Made by a program: the position numbers and the translations under genes | Assembly: GCF_001889005.1 (NCBI RefSeq) | Contig: NZ_CP018153.1 | Coordinates: 1,708,501 to 1,772,500, forward strand | Origin: Christiangramia salexigens | Lineage (GTDB): Bacteria > Bacteroidota > Bacteroidia > Flavobacteriales > Flavobacteriaceae | DNA length: 64,000 nt | Direction: 5' to 3' | Shown: piece after piece, positions 26,811 through 35,597 of the stretch | Layout: each line of letters begins with the position of its first letter | Numbering within the stretch: position 1 is the first letter of the stretch | Notes under the pieces: generated by a model | Seen by the model: the letters and a program-made list of their open reading frames with translations, nothing else | Told to the model about the DNA's origin: nothing | The model's database searches: none

Positions 26811-27887
26811 TTAGATATTCAATACCGAAAAAAGATGATCAAGGTCCTTTTTCGTATTGAAATAGTGCGTACTAATTCTAATTCCGTTGCCACGTTGCGA
26901 AGTTATGATGCCTTCACCGGTTAATTTTGCGTATAATTTATCATCTCCCTTTATATTAAAAATCGGAGAAAAGTTTTCCCGTTTTCCTGTCCATTCTTCC
27001 AGCAACCCGGCAGCCAGGAATCTTTCTCTAGCACAGTTTTTCAGGGCACTAATCTCCTCCTCTATTCTAGACAGACCAATCTTCTCGATAAGATCTATGG
27101 CTACTTTTAAACTACCATGATTAAGGGTATCCTGATGACCAGGCTCAAATTTGCCAATAAAATTTTCTTCATGAGCTTTATATTTTCCCTGAAGCGAATT
27201 GAACCCCAGATGTTTTGGCGCCAGTTTACCCTGAACATTTTCACTAAATAGCATGAATCCATTCCCATAACCTGCATTAAGCCACTTATAACAACTGCTT
27301 AAGACCACGTCTATTCCCGAAGCCTCAAAATCGAAAACTTCAGTCCCCATATACTGAGTTCCATCTGCAATTAAAATAAGCTCCGGATATTTTTCTTTTA
27401 AACCTTTCAGGAAGTCTAAACTTAGTTTAACTCCACTTATATATTGAACAATACTGAAGACAAAAAAATCAGGTTGCTCCTTCTCTATCTTACGTAAAAT
27501 ATTATCCTCAAGATCTTCATCCTGTCGTGCCCATATAAGCTCAAAATTTCGGCTCTTTACCGGCCAAGTAATAGATGGATAATCATTTTCCAGCAATAAT
27601 GCCTTTTTTGGTTTTTCGATGCTTTCAAGTAGGCTGTTAAATCCATATGAGAAATTCGGAACCAGGGCGACCCTGTTTGGAGCGCATCCAAAAAGGCGAC
27701 CCACACTCTCGCGAACCTCGGTTAGCAATTCTCCCTGTTTATCTTTTAGCAGGCTAGCTTTAATAAGGAAATCAAGATCATGTTCCTGTCTAAATTCCCA
27801 AACTTTTTCCGGCAATAATCCCGAAGCTGCAGTATTGAGATAAGTATATTGTTCAAGTACAGGAAAGCCTTTTCTTAAATTATCCAT
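26811..27887 (-). CDS. Class V aminotransferase / cysteine desulfurase-like PLP protein
   Basis: A 358-residue fold-type I PLP enzyme of the class V (NifS/CsdA-like) group. The PLP lysine is K201 in SSCYKWLNAGYG, D175 in ADGTQYMG holds the pyridine nitrogen, and TYLNTAASGLLP opens the fold. The catalytic cysteine of true cysteine desulfurases is not obvious in the C-terminal loop. EgtE, the last ergothioneine enzyme, belongs to this superfamily, and this gene lies about 500 bases from the egt operon in convergent orientation, so it is a candidate EgtE. Other class V roles cannot be excluded. Confidence 0.75.
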   Translation of the reverse strand: MDNLRKGFPVLEQYTYLNTAASGLLPEKVWEFRQEHDLDFLIKASLLKDKQGELLTEVRESVGRLFGCAPNRVALVPNFSYGFNSLLESIEKPKKALLLENDYPSITWPVKSRNFELIWARQDEDLEDNILRKIEKEQPDFFVFSIVQYISGVKLSLDFLKGLKEKYPELILIADGTQYMGTEVFDFEASGIDVVLSSCYKWLNAGYGNGFMLFSENVQGKLAPKHLGFNSLQGKYKAHEENFIGKFEPGHQDTLNHGSLKVAIDLIEKIGLSRIEEEISALKNCARERFLAAGLLEEWTGKRENFSPIFNIKGDDKLYAKLTGEGIITSQRGNGIRISTHYFNTKKDLDHLFSVLNI

Positions 27888-27916
27888 AAGCTTTAAGAGG
27901 TTCTTTTTTAAAAATG

Positions 27917-27924
27917 TAAATTTG
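27917..27924 (+). promoter_or_regulatory. -7 element of the 2TM-folA-kinase operon
   Basis: TAAATTTG, exact TAnnTTTG match, 26 bases before the ATG at 27950, in the gap to the divergent aminotransferase gene. No clean TTG upstream. Confidence 0.5.
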
Positions 27925-27949
27925 AAATTATACTAATGTAATTGTAATT

Positions 27950-28408
27950 ATGTTTTCCAAAAAGAAAAACCCCTCCAAAATAGATTACGAGCAAAGGGAA
28001 CTCTATGAAAATGCCCGTAAAAGAGCCACTCAGAAAAAGAGGCTTTTTCAACATTTCGTTTTCTTCCTTATTGGCGCCGTATTCCTTATAATTCTAAATG
28101 TGATAATTGGTTATCAGGAAGATTTTAAACCTTTGGGATATAACTGGTTCGTTTGGGCTGTTTTACTATGGACATTATTATTCCTAATCCATTTGTTCAA
28201 TGTTTTTATAGTGAACAGTTTTATGGGTAAAGAATGGGAAGCCAAACATGTGGACAGGCTTGTAAAAAAACAAAAAGAGAAGATCGCCAGACTACAGGAA
28301 AAAGTGGAAAGAGAACACCCGCTTCCAAATAGAAATTTTGAAAAAGACACCCAGGATCCCGTAAAAAGAATTGATCCCGATCATCCCGAAAAACCATTAA
28401 ATTCTTAG
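27950..28408 (+). CDS. 2TM-domain membrane protein
   Basis: A 152-residue protein with a basic N-terminus, two membrane helices (about 35-55 and 66-90) in the 2TM-domain pattern (RATQKKRLFQHFVFFLIGAV, then FVWAVLLWTLLFLIHLFNVF and the amphipathic WEAKHVDRLVKKQ) and a charged tail with a short coiled coil. This family is common in Bacteroidota, sometimes attached to LytTR regulators, with no known function. folA follows after 6 bases. Confidence 0.75.
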   Translation: MFSKKKNPSKIDYEQRELYENARKRATQKKRLFQHFVFFLIGAVFLIILNVIIGYQEDFKPLGYNWFVWAVLLWTLLFLIHLFNVFIVNSFMGKEWEAKHVDRLVKKQKEKIARLQEKVEREHPLPNRNFEKDTQDPVKRIDPDHPEKPLNS

Positions 28409-28414
28409 TTCTCT

Positions 28415-28897
28415 ATGTTAACCATGATAGCTGCAGCTGCAGAAAATAATGCTTTAGGCAAAGACAATGATCTGGTATGGCATTTACCAGATGATTTTAA
28501 GAGGTTCAAAAGATTGACTTCCGGGCACCATATCATTATGGGCAGAAAAACATTCGAATCTTTTCCTAAACTCCTACCAGACAGGACGCACGTTATTATA
28601 ACCCGTAAAAAGGATTACAATCCCGATGGCTGTATAGTTGTGAATTCACTTGAAGAGGCCGTAAAAGTTTCTAAGTTAGACGATCAACCGTTTATAATTG
28701 GTGGTGGCGAGATCTATAAAATGGGGATGGAAATAGCCGATAGGATTGAATTGACCAGAGTGCATGGTGAGTTTGATGCCGACACCTATTTTCCTGAAAT
28801 CGATGAAAACAAGTGGAAAGTGGTAAAAGATCAGTTTCACGAGAAAGATGAGAAACACAAATTTGCGTTTACTTATTTAACTTATGAGCGTAGTTAA
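28415..28897 (+). CDS. folA: Dihydrofolate reductase
   Basis: A 160-residue DHFR. The N-terminal IAAAAENNALGKDNDLVWHLPDD segment, MGRKTFES and the FIIGGGEIY motif are diagnostic; D26 or D27 of LPDD is the catalytic acid. It regenerates tetrahydrofolate consumed by ThyA (22126). Its end overlaps the fructosamine-kinase start by 14 bases, so they are translationally coupled. Confidence 0.95.
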   Translation: MLTMIAAAAENNALGKDNDLVWHLPDDFKRFKRLTSGHHIIMGRKTFESFPKLLPDRTHVIITRKKDYNPDGCIVVNSLEEAVKVSKLDDQPFIIGGGEIYKMGMEIADRIELTRVHGEFDADTYFPEIDENKWKVVKDQFHEKDEKHKFAFTYLTYERS

Positions 28898-29744
28898 CTA
28901 CAATCAGATCATTGAGGATATTGCCTCAGAAAATAATTTTCAATTTAATTCCTGCTCGCCGTTAACCGGCGGTGATATTAATCAGGTATTTCTACTAAAG
29001 AACGGGACACAAGATTTAGTTCTCAAATTAAATCACAGTGAACAATTTCCAGGAATGTTCGATGCCGAAAAATTCGGTCTGGAGAAATTAAAAAGTTCAA
29101 GTACTATAGATGTCCCGGCCGTTTTTGCAACGGGACAACTGTGTGACCAATCTTATTTATTATTGGAATACAGAAAACCAGCACAGGCAGCTCCTGACTT
29201 TTGGGAGGTCTTCGGCGAACAGCTTGCGGCATTACATAAAACCTCCAGCGAAGCTTTTGGACTTGAAAAAGACAATTATATAGGCAGCTTGCCACAGTAT
29301 AATGATAAAAGATCTACCGCCTCAAAATTTTATATAGAGATGCGGTTACAACCTCAAATAGAACTCGCTCAGAAAAAGGGATTTCGGCTGGATGTAAAAG
29401 AGAGTTTCTATAAAAATTGTGACCTGCTAATTCCAAATGAAGCTCCTTCCCTTATCCACGGTGATCTATGGAACGGTAATTATATAATCAATGAAAAAGG
29501 AATGCCCTGTCTAATCGATCCTGCGGTAGCATATGCACCCCGGGAAATGGATCTGGGTATGATGAAGCTTTTCGGAGGCTTTCACGAAAGATTATTCAAA
29601 CGATATGATGAAGTTTTTCCACTTCAGAAGGGATGGGAAGATCGCATAGCATTATGGCAATTATATTATTTACTTGTACACCTCAACATTTTCGGAGCAG
29701 CCTACAGATCACAGGTAAACACCATAATTAATCGATACTCATGA
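28884..29744 (+). CDS. Fructosamine kinase family protein
   Basis: A 286-residue kinase of the fructosamine-3-kinase/ketosamine kinase family (APH-like fold). SLIHGDLWNGNYI is the catalytic HGDxxxxN loop, LIDPAVAYAPREMDLGMM the metal-binding DPA stretch with family-specific continuation, and TGGDINQVFLL the N-terminal nucleotide loop. These enzymes phosphorylate sugars attached to protein amines, starting deglycation. The start overlaps folA by 14 bases. Length fits. Confidence 0.88.
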   Translation: MSVVNYNQIIEDIASENNFQFNSCSPLTGGDINQVFLLKNGTQDLVLKLNHSEQFPGMFDAEKFGLEKLKSSSTIDVPAVFATGQLCDQSYLLLEYRKPAQAAPDFWEVFGEQLAALHKTSSEAFGLEKDNYIGSLPQYNDKRSTASKFYIEMRLQPQIELAQKKGFRLDVKESFYKNCDLLIPNEAPSLIHGDLWNGNYIINEKGMPCLIDPAVAYAPREMDLGMMKLFGGFHERLFKRYDEVFPLQKGWEDRIALWQLYYLLVHLNIFGAAYRSQVNTIINRYS

Positions 29745-29838
29745 TTTTACAATTCTTAACAGGAAATGCTCCTTTTTTAGCAGTTCATTAGCGCATAAGC
29801 CCGTATTCATAAAGTATATTCCAAAAAAATAAATTACT

Positions 29839-30342
29839 ATGAGTACGAAGAATATGTATGATAAGGAAGCTAGAGAAAAGATTAAATCCTTGGTAGAGGA
29901 TATCAAAACCGGTATGCTAATTACCGATTTGGACACTAAACCACTAAGCGCGATTCCAATGAGTGCAAAGAAAGTGGATGACCACGGAGCAATCTGGTTT
30001 TTAAGCCGCAGTGACAGTGAACATAACAAAAATATCGAAAAGGATTCTGAGGTTCAATTACTTTTCTGTGATAATCCGGATAAGGAGTACATCAGTATTT
30101 ACGGCGAAGCTTTTATTGAAACCAATAGTCAGGTACTTGATGATTTATATTCAAAAATTGACGATGCCTGGTTCGAGGAAGGTAGAGATGACCCAAAATT
30201 AACGGCCATCAAGGTAAATCCAAAAGAGGCTTTTTATTGGGATACTAAAAGCAATAAATATATCAGCTTATTTAAGATAGGTATGGCTGCTATGGGCAGC
30301 GATGATCAGGATATTGGTGAAAAAGGAAAATTAGAATTATAA
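29839..30342 (+). CDS. Pyridoxamine 5'-phosphate oxidase-like (general stress protein 26 type) flavin-binding protein
   Basis: A 167-residue split-barrel protein of the PNPOx-like group, closest in look to general stress protein 26: KSLVEDIKTGMLITDLD, PLSAIPMSAKKVDDHGAIWF, SEVQLLFCDNPDKEYISIYG and the final KEAFYWD. The set binds FMN/F420-like cofactors; it is not the vitamin B6 enzyme PdxH, which is longer. Monocistronic between a kinase gene and a clear terminator. Confidence 0.82.
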   Translation: MSTKNMYDKEAREKIKSLVEDIKTGMLITDLDTKPLSAIPMSAKKVDDHGAIWFLSRSDSEHNKNIEKDSEVQLLFCDNPDKEYISIYGEAFIETNSQVLDDLYSKIDDAWFEEGRDDPKLTAIKVNPKEAFYWDTKSNKYISLFKIGMAAMGSDDQDIGEKGKLEL

Positions 30343-30358
30343 AGACTGTATTTGTCTG

Positions 30359-30399
30359 AAAAGACCTCGTAACAAATCATTTGTTATGAGGTCTTTTTA
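30359..30399 (+). terminator. Terminator after the PNPOx-like gene
   Basis: Outer arms AAAAGACCTC (30359-30368) and GAGGTCTTTT (30388-30397), inner arms TAACAAA and TTTGTTA around TCA, giving a long nearly perfect stem followed by a T-run. Confidence 0.88.
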
Positions 30400-30407
30400 T
30401 TTATACC

Positions 30408-30415
30408 TATTTTTG
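30408..30415 (+). promoter_or_regulatory. -7 element of fabD
   Basis: TATTTTTG, exact TAnnTTTG match, 21 bases ahead of the fabD ATG. It follows the upstream terminator by about ten bases. Confidence 0.6.
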
Positions 30416-30435
30416 CCCATCAAAACCACAATCTT

Positions 30436-31320
30436 ATGAAAGCATATGTTTTTCCGGGCCAGGGAGCCCAGTTTTCTGGCATGGGATTAGATCTCTATGA
30501 GAAATCTGCCAAGGCTAAGGACCTGTTTCATCAGGCTAATGATATATTAGGATTTTCAATTACAGACACTATGTTCAGTGGTTCTGCAGAGGATCTTAAG
30601 CAAACCAATGTTACTCAGCCTGCCGTATTTCTACATTCGGTTATTTTAAGTAAAGTGTTGGGCGAAGATTTTAAACCTGATATGGTTGCCGGGCATTCTT
30701 TAGGAGAATTTTCAGCTTTAGTTGCAAACGGAGTTTTGAGTTTTGAAGACGGATTGAAACTTGTTTCACAACGTGCACAGGCTATGCAAAGAGCATGTGA
30801 AGTTACCCCTTCAACCATGGCGGCGGTATTAGGAATGGAAGATGAATTGGTAGAAGCTGTTTGTGCTGAGACCGAAGGCGTTGTTGTAGCCGCAAATTAT
30901 AATTGCCCGGGGCAGCTTGTAATTTCAGGCGCTTATGACGCTGTAGAGAGAGCCTGTGAAAACCTTAAAGAAAGAGGTGCTAAAAGAGCCATGATCTTAC
31001 CTGTAGGAGGAGCATTCCACTCACCATTAATGGAACCTGCGAGACAGGATCTTGCAAATGCGATAGAAAACGCAACCTTCAATAATCCTATTTGTCCTGT
31101 ATATCAGAACGTGAGTACTTTTGCTGTTACTAAACCGGATGAGATCAAGAAGAATCTGGTATTTCAATTAACTGCACCGGTAAAATGGACTCAGTCTGTT
31201 CAAAATATGATCAAAGACGGAGCTACCAGCTTTACTGAAGTTGGACCAGGAAAAGTGTTGCAGGGCTTAGTTAAGAAAATTGACAGAAGCATGGAAACCG
31301 CTTCTGCCGGAATAGAATAA
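30436..31320 (+). CDS. fabD: Malonyl-CoA:ACP transacylase
   Basis: A 294-residue FabD. The nucleophile is S88 in GHSLGEF, the catalytic histidine H195 in GGAFHSPLM, and FPGQGAQ is the N-terminal motif; QPAVF and R117 region complete the pocket. It loads malonyl groups on acyl carrier protein for fatty acid synthesis. Monocistronic between two strong hairpins. Confidence 0.95.
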   Translation: MKAYVFPGQGAQFSGMGLDLYEKSAKAKDLFHQANDILGFSITDTMFSGSAEDLKQTNVTQPAVFLHSVILSKVLGEDFKPDMVAGHSLGEFSALVANGVLSFEDGLKLVSQRAQAMQRACEVTPSTMAAVLGMEDELVEAVCAETEGVVVAANYNCPGQLVISGAYDAVERACENLKERGAKRAMILPVGGAFHSPLMEPARQDLANAIENATFNNPICPVYQNVSTFAVTKPDEIKKNLVFQLTAPVKWTQSVQNMIKDGATSFTEVGPGKVLQGLVKKIDRSMETASAGIE

Positions 31321-31342
31321 AGCTAATTAAAGCAGATAAAAT

Positions 31343-31379
31343 AAAAGCGCCCGATCCAAAAGGAACGGGCGCTTTTATT
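31343..31379. terminator. Terminator between fabD and the convergent amidohydrolase gene
   Basis: Perfect 11-bp arms AAAAGCGCCCG (31343-31353) and CGGGCGCTTTT (31366-31376), with inner GATCC/GGAAC partial pairing. T and A runs on both sides permit use in both directions. Confidence 0.88.
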
Positions 31380-31396
31380 TTTAAATGGATTAAGAT

Positions 31397-32680
31397 TTAT
31401 TCCGACTTATAGATCTTTCCTTCTTTCATTACAAATCGCACTTTTTTAAGTGTTTCAATATTTTGAGTTGGATCCTCATCTACTGCGATAATATCTGCAT
31501 AGAATCCCTGGCTTATTTCACCAAGATCAGATTCCATCTTTAATATTTTAGCAGGAGTAATGGTTGCAGATTGGATCGCCTTCATCGCAGGCATACCAGC
31601 TTCTACCATATATACAAATTCTCTCGCATTTTCCCCGTGTTTAAAAACTCCGGCATCCGTTCCAAATACAATAGGCACTCCTTTTTTATAGGCCTGTGTG
31701 AAAGTATTCTGGATCTTAGGCCCGATCTCTTTGGCCTTAGGCACCACCAACTCCGGATAGTACCCCTCAATTTCTGCTTTTTCGGTCACCTCTTTTCCAG
31801 CCGTAATGGTTGGGACGAGATAAGCATCATACTTTTTCATCAACTCCATGGTTTCCTCACTCATCAAGGTACCATGTTCAATGGTCTTTACACCCGCCTT
31901 TACAGCACGCTGCATACCTTCATCCCCATGCGCATGAGCTGCTACATGAAAACCATAATCTTTTGCAGTTTTCACTATAACCTCGATCTCCTCCTCAAAG
32001 AACTGCGGATTAGAACTGCTTTTAGCCACACTAAGCACACCTCCGGTTGCTGTGATCTTGATAAGATCGGCCCCGTTCTTATAACGCTGTCTTACTGCTT
32101 TTTTAGCATCCTCCACGCTGTTCACAACACCCTCCTTAGGTCCCGGATCTCCCATAAGATCATTCTTCATTCCATTAGTAGGATCTGCATGACCACCCGT
32201 AGTTGCAAGGGATTTACCGGCTGTAAAAATGCGCGGTCCGTCAACTTTCCCTTGATTTATGGCATCACGAAGAGCTATATTCACACCAGTACCACCAAGA
32301 TCTCTTACAGTAGTAAATCCTGCCATCAAGGTGTTTCGGGCAAAACCGATGGAGTTAAAAGCATTATCTGCTTCGTTATTGGTATATCTTTCTAAATATT
32401 CTCCGGGGTTGGTTTCGCTTTCCATATGCACATGCATATCGGTAAATCCCGGAAGAACGGTTTTATTTTTAAGAACTATTAAACTGTCCTGCTCATTAGA
32501 AGGCTCCACAAATCCATTTTCAATACTTTTTATCCTTTCTCCGGAAATAATGATGGTTTTTTCATTTAAAACCTTTCCATTTCTGGTATCCACCAATTTT
32601 CCGGCCTGAATATACAGATCCTGAGCCAATAGATTAGAGCTGGCAATCACGGCCAGGCCTAATAAGAACAGTTTTTTCAT
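31397..32680 (-). CDS. Secreted amidohydrolase (imidazolonepropionase/prolidase-like)
   Basis: A 427-residue metal-dependent hydrolase with an N-terminal signal peptide (SNLLAQ). Metal ligands: HVH in GFTDMHVHME, the Lys in DLIKITATGG, histidines in HVAAHAHGDEG and TIEHGTL, and the aspartate in FGTDAGV. This is the exported amidohydrolase group often labelled Xaa-Pro dipeptidase or imidazolonepropionase-like. Substrate cannot be named. It follows the DegT gene by 4 bases on the same strand. Confidence 0.85.
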   Translation of the reverse strand: MKKLFLLGLAVIASSNLLAQDLYIQAGKLVDTRNGKVLNEKTIIISGERIKSIENGFVEPSNEQDSLIVLKNKTVLPGFTDMHVHMESETNPGEYLERYTNNEADNAFNSIGFARNTLMAGFTTVRDLGGTGVNIALRDAINQGKVDGPRIFTAGKSLATTGGHADPTNGMKNDLMGDPGPKEGVVNSVEDAKKAVRQRYKNGADLIKITATGGVLSVAKSSSNPQFFEEEIEVIVKTAKDYGFHVAAHAHGDEGMQRAVKAGVKTIEHGTLMSEETMELMKKYDAYLVPTITAGKEVTEKAEIEGYYPELVVPKAKEIGPKIQNTFTQAYKKGVPIVFGTDAGVFKHGENAREFVYMVEAGMPAMKAIQSATITPAKILKMESDLGEISQGFYADIIAVDEDPTQNIETLKKVRFVMKEGKIYKSE

Positions 32681-32684
32681 AAGA

Positions 32685-33818
32685 TTACTTGTTTAAAAAG
32701 TCGATTATAGTTTTAGAAATATAATCAATTTGTTCGTCATCCAATTCAGTATGCATTGGAAGTGAAAGCACCTCTTGCACCAGTTTATTGGTTACAGGAA
32801 AGTCGGCTTCATTATATCTGGAATTCTTATAAGCTTTTTGCAGATGCAATGGTATTGGGTAATATATACCAAATGGTAAAGCTTTCTCCTGAAGATGCTT
32901 CGCCAAAGCATCTCTTTTTCCGTTTTTGATCTTTAACGTGTATTGGTGATAAACATGAGTACTGCTATCCCCTACTCTAACAGGAGTCTGAACCTGAGCC
33001 TCATTTTTAAAGGCTTCATTATATTTCTGAGCAGCCGCTTTTCTTGCTTCATTATAAGCATCCAGCTTTGGAAGTTTTGCTCTTAGAACAGCTGCCTGAA
33101 AACTATCCAGTCTGGAATTCACACCAACTACATCATGATGATATCTTTCATACATCCCATGATTTACGATACCGCGTATGGTATGGGCCAGTTCATCATT
33201 ATTAGTAAAAATAGCACCACCATCACCATAACAACCAAGATTTTTAGACGGAAAGAATGAAGTTGCCGCTATATCTCCAATTGTACCAGCTTTCTGGATT
33301 TTGCCGTTTTTTGAATGATAATCTGCTCCAATGGCCTGGGCATTATCTTCTATTACATAAAGATCATGCTCTTTGGCGATATCCATGATCATGTCCATAT
33401 TGGCCGGCTGACCAAATAAATGCACAGGCACTATGGCTTTGGTTTTTGGCGTGATCGCCTTTTTAATAGCCTCAGGATCTATATTAAATGTATCGGGATC
33501 TACGTCTACAAGTACAGGTGTTAATTGCAATAGTGCGATCACTTCTACTGTTGCAGCAAAGGTAAAATCGGCGGTTATCACCTCATCGCCGGGTTTTAAT
33601 CCCAGCCCCATCATAGCGATCTGTAAGGCATCAGTTCCGTTACCACATGGGATCACATTTTTAACGCCAAGATATTCTTCCAGTTCCTTCTGAAAATTCT
33701 GTACCTCAGGACCATTAATAAAGGCCGTTGTTTCCAGAACTCCCTGAAGGGAATTATTTACTTCGTCTTTTATACCTTCGTACTGACCCTTAAGGTCAAC
33801 CATTTGGATCTTTTTCAT
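32685..33818 (-). CDS. DegT/DnrJ/EryC1/StrS-family sugar aminotransferase
   Basis: A 377-residue PLP aminotransferase that makes amino-sugar nucleotides for surface polysaccharides. PLP lysine in FFPSKNLGCYGDGG, IPCGNGTDALQIA at the phosphate cup, IEDNAQAIGA the conserved acidic stretch. It resembles WbpE/WlbC-type enzymes acting on UDP-3-keto-hexuronates; substrate not proven. Two ATG codons exist (33824 and 33818); with the promoter box at 33839-33846 the inner one leaves a more usual leader. It is divergent from waaA, consistent with an envelope role. Confidence 0.87.
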   Translation of the reverse strand: MKKIQMVDLKGQYEGIKDEVNNSLQGVLETTAFINGPEVQNFQKELEEYLGVKNVIPCGNGTDALQIAMMGLGLKPGDEVITADFTFAATVEVIALLQLTPVLVDVDPDTFNIDPEAIKKAITPKTKAIVPVHLFGQPANMDMIMDIAKEHDLYVIEDNAQAIGADYHSKNGKIQKAGTIGDIAATSFFPSKNLGCYGDGGAIFTNNDELAHTIRGIVNHGMYERYHHDVVGVNSRLDSFQAAVLRAKLPKLDAYNEARKAAAQKYNEAFKNEAQVQTPVRVGDSSTHVYHQYTLKIKNGKRDALAKHLQEKALPFGIYYPIPLHLQKAYKNSRYNEADFPVTNKLVQEVLSLPMHTELDDEQIDYISKTIIDFLNK

Positions 33819-33838
33819 TTTCATTTTTTTTGGGTCTA

Positions 33839-33869
33839 CGAAAATACGAAATATAGGTCCTTCTAACAA
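33839..33869 (-). promoter_or_regulatory. Promoter of the DegT-amidohydrolase operon
   Basis: Minus strand TTG (33867-33869), a 20-base spacer, then TATTTTCG (33839-33846), a good Bacteroidota-type promoter ending about 20 bases ahead of the ATG. Confidence 0.65.
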
Positions 33870-33915
33870 TCGGTTTATCCTGAAAGGCCTATTTTAGCAA
33901 CCTTAAGTTTTGAGT

Positions 33916-35160
33916 GTGCAGAGAATTTATAATGTATTGGTTAATCTAAGCGGCGTCGTTCTAAAATCGGCCGGTTATTTTAGTAAAAAACTAAAGGAAT
34001 TCACCGCCGGCAGAACAGAGCTTTTCGAGCGTCTTGAAGCCTCCATAGACGCTAATGAACAATATATCTGGGTACATGCGGCATCTCTTGGGGAGTTTGA
34101 AATGGCTGTTCCTGTTATTAAAATGTTTAAATCAAACTACCCTACTAAAAAGATAGTGGTAAGTTTCTTCTCCCCATCCGGTTACAAGAACAAGAAAAAA
34201 CATGAGTTGGTAGATCATTTTACCTACCTCCCACTGGATACTCAAAAGAATGCTGAAAGATTTTTAAACATCATAGATCCGGAAATGGCCTTTTTCATTA
34301 AATACGATTTCTGGCCCAACTTTTTATATGCACTAAAGGAAAGAAAAGTGAGAACTTTTCTGGTCTCCGGCGTCTTCAGAAAAGATCAGTTATTTTTCAA
34401 AAGCTATGGAAAGTGGATGCGGGACTCTTTAAAGGCATTTGAGCACTTCTTTGTGCAGAATGAGGAATCGCTTCAGTTATTGCAGTCCGTAGGATTTGAT
34501 AATGCAAGTCTAAGCGGGGATACCAGATTTGACAGAGTGGCTGCGCAAATAGAATCGAATAATCGCATAGATTTTATTGAGGACTTTAAGGGAGACGAAT
34601 TATTAATGGTTTGCGGGAGTACCTGGCCTGAAGATGAAAGTCTGATGCTGGATTTCATCAACACTTCTCCAGATATCAAATTCATTATCGCGCCTCATCA
34701 GATAAAAGAAGAAAAGATTCGGAATCTGGAAGAAAGTCTAAATATTCCTTTTGCTAAATTTTCAACTAAGGAAGCTACCGATCTAAAAAAAGCAAGATTA
34801 CTAATTCTTGATACCATTGGCCTTCTTGGACGGGCTTATAGTTATGCTGATATCGCTTATGTTGGGGGTGCTGCCGGCAAAACCGGCCTCCATAATATTC
34901 TGGAACCGGCCACCTTCGGAATCCCGATAATTATTGGTGAGAATTATAAAAGATTTCCAGAAGCAGAGAAATTAAGACAGCTGGCAGGATTATTTTCTGT
35001 TGGTACCGCAAAAGATTTCACTAAAATCTCTGAAAAACTGGTTAAAGACAAGGACTTCAGAGAAAAAACAGGTATGATATCGGGTCACTTCGTCAATAGT
35101 AACACAGGAGCCACTGGCAGTTTAGAAAAATATCTCCGGGAGGATAAAAACCTCATTTAA
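33916..35160 (+). CDS. waaA: 3-deoxy-D-manno-octulosonic acid transferase
   Basis: A 414-residue GT-B glycosyltransferase (GT30) that adds Kdo to lipid A precursor at the inner membrane. IWVHAASLGEFEMA holds the catalytic glutamate region, YDFWPNFLYAL and DTRFDRVA are typical, and YVGGAAGKTGLHNILEPA binds CMP-Kdo. No ATG fits the start: the options are TTG 33910 and GTG 33916, and the GTG gives MQRIYNVLVN, closer to relatives. TATTTTAG at 33890-33897 could be a -7 box, which would make the transcript almost leaderless. Confidence 0.92.
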   Translation: MQRIYNVLVNLSGVVLKSAGYFSKKLKEFTAGRTELFERLEASIDANEQYIWVHAASLGEFEMAVPVIKMFKSNYPTKKIVVSFFSPSGYKNKKKHELVDHFTYLPLDTQKNAERFLNIIDPEMAFFIKYDFWPNFLYALKERKVRTFLVSGVFRKDQLFFKSYGKWMRDSLKAFEHFFVQNEESLQLLQSVGFDNASLSGDTRFDRVAAQIESNNRIDFIEDFKGDELLMVCGSTWPEDESLMLDFINTSPDIKFIIAPHQIKEEKIRNLEESLNIPFAKFSTKEATDLKKARLLILDTIGLLGRAYSYADIAYVGGAAGKTGLHNILEPATFGIPIIIGENYKRFPEAEKLRQLAGLFSVGTAKDFTKISEKLVKDKDFREKTGMISGHFVNSNTGATGSLEKYLREDKNLI

Positions 35161-35234
35161 AAGCATCTATAATTTTCCTGAATAGCTTCAAATCATTGGT
35201 ATACCGCTAATTTTATGAAAATTTTAGCAGCAGA

Positions 35235-35268
35235 TTGGTTAAAAGATTAGTCCTCATCTATACATTTG
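35235..35268 (+). promoter_or_regulatory. Promoter of the small lipoprotein pair
   Basis: TTG (35235-35237), 23-base spacer, TACATTTG (35261-35268), the latter an exact TAnnTTTG match. The ATG lies 29 bases further on. Confidence 0.65.
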
Positions 35269-35297
35269 TTAATACTAACACCAAAATTAAATAAAAG

Positions 35298-35582
35298 ATG
35301 AAAAAGCCAATTTTAATGCTGGCCCTTGCACTTTCTACGAGTGTATTCTTTACTTCTTGTAGAGAAACAGCCGAGGATAATGATGACAAAACTGAAATGC
35401 ATGAAGATGCAATGGATGATGTTAACGACGACGCCGACGATGTAGGTGACGATATTGAGGAAGCTGCTGAGGATGCAGGGGACGCAGTTGAAAACGCTGC
35501 AAAAGAATCAGGTAAGGCCGTAAAAGGTGCTGCTGAGGAAGTTGAAGGTGAGATTCACGAAGAAGCTCACGACGATAACTAA
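35298..35582 (+). CDS. Small acidic lipoprotein
   Basis: A 94-residue predicted lipoprotein: signal peptide with lipobox-like FFTSC (cysteine 21) followed by a very acidic, alanine-rich helical tail with heptad-like repeats (DDVNDDADDVGDDIEEAAED and GDAVENAAKESGKAVKGAAE). The pattern resembles YtxH/LEA-type amphipathic helices associated with stress, but no function is established. A shorter relative is encoded 15 bases downstream. Confidence 0.7.
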   Translation: MKKPILMLALALSTSVFFTSCRETAEDNDDKTEMHEDAMDDVNDDADDVGDDIEEAAEDAGDAVENAAKESGKAVKGAAEEVEGEIHEEAHDDN

Positions 35583-35597
35583 TATTCGGTTATTATT

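Noticed and set aside
31571..32395. Plus-strand open frame of 274 codons opposite the amidohydrolase gene
   Set aside because: Its translation is rich in His/Cys/Phe without domain character and lies fully antisense to a gene with clear metal-site motifs.
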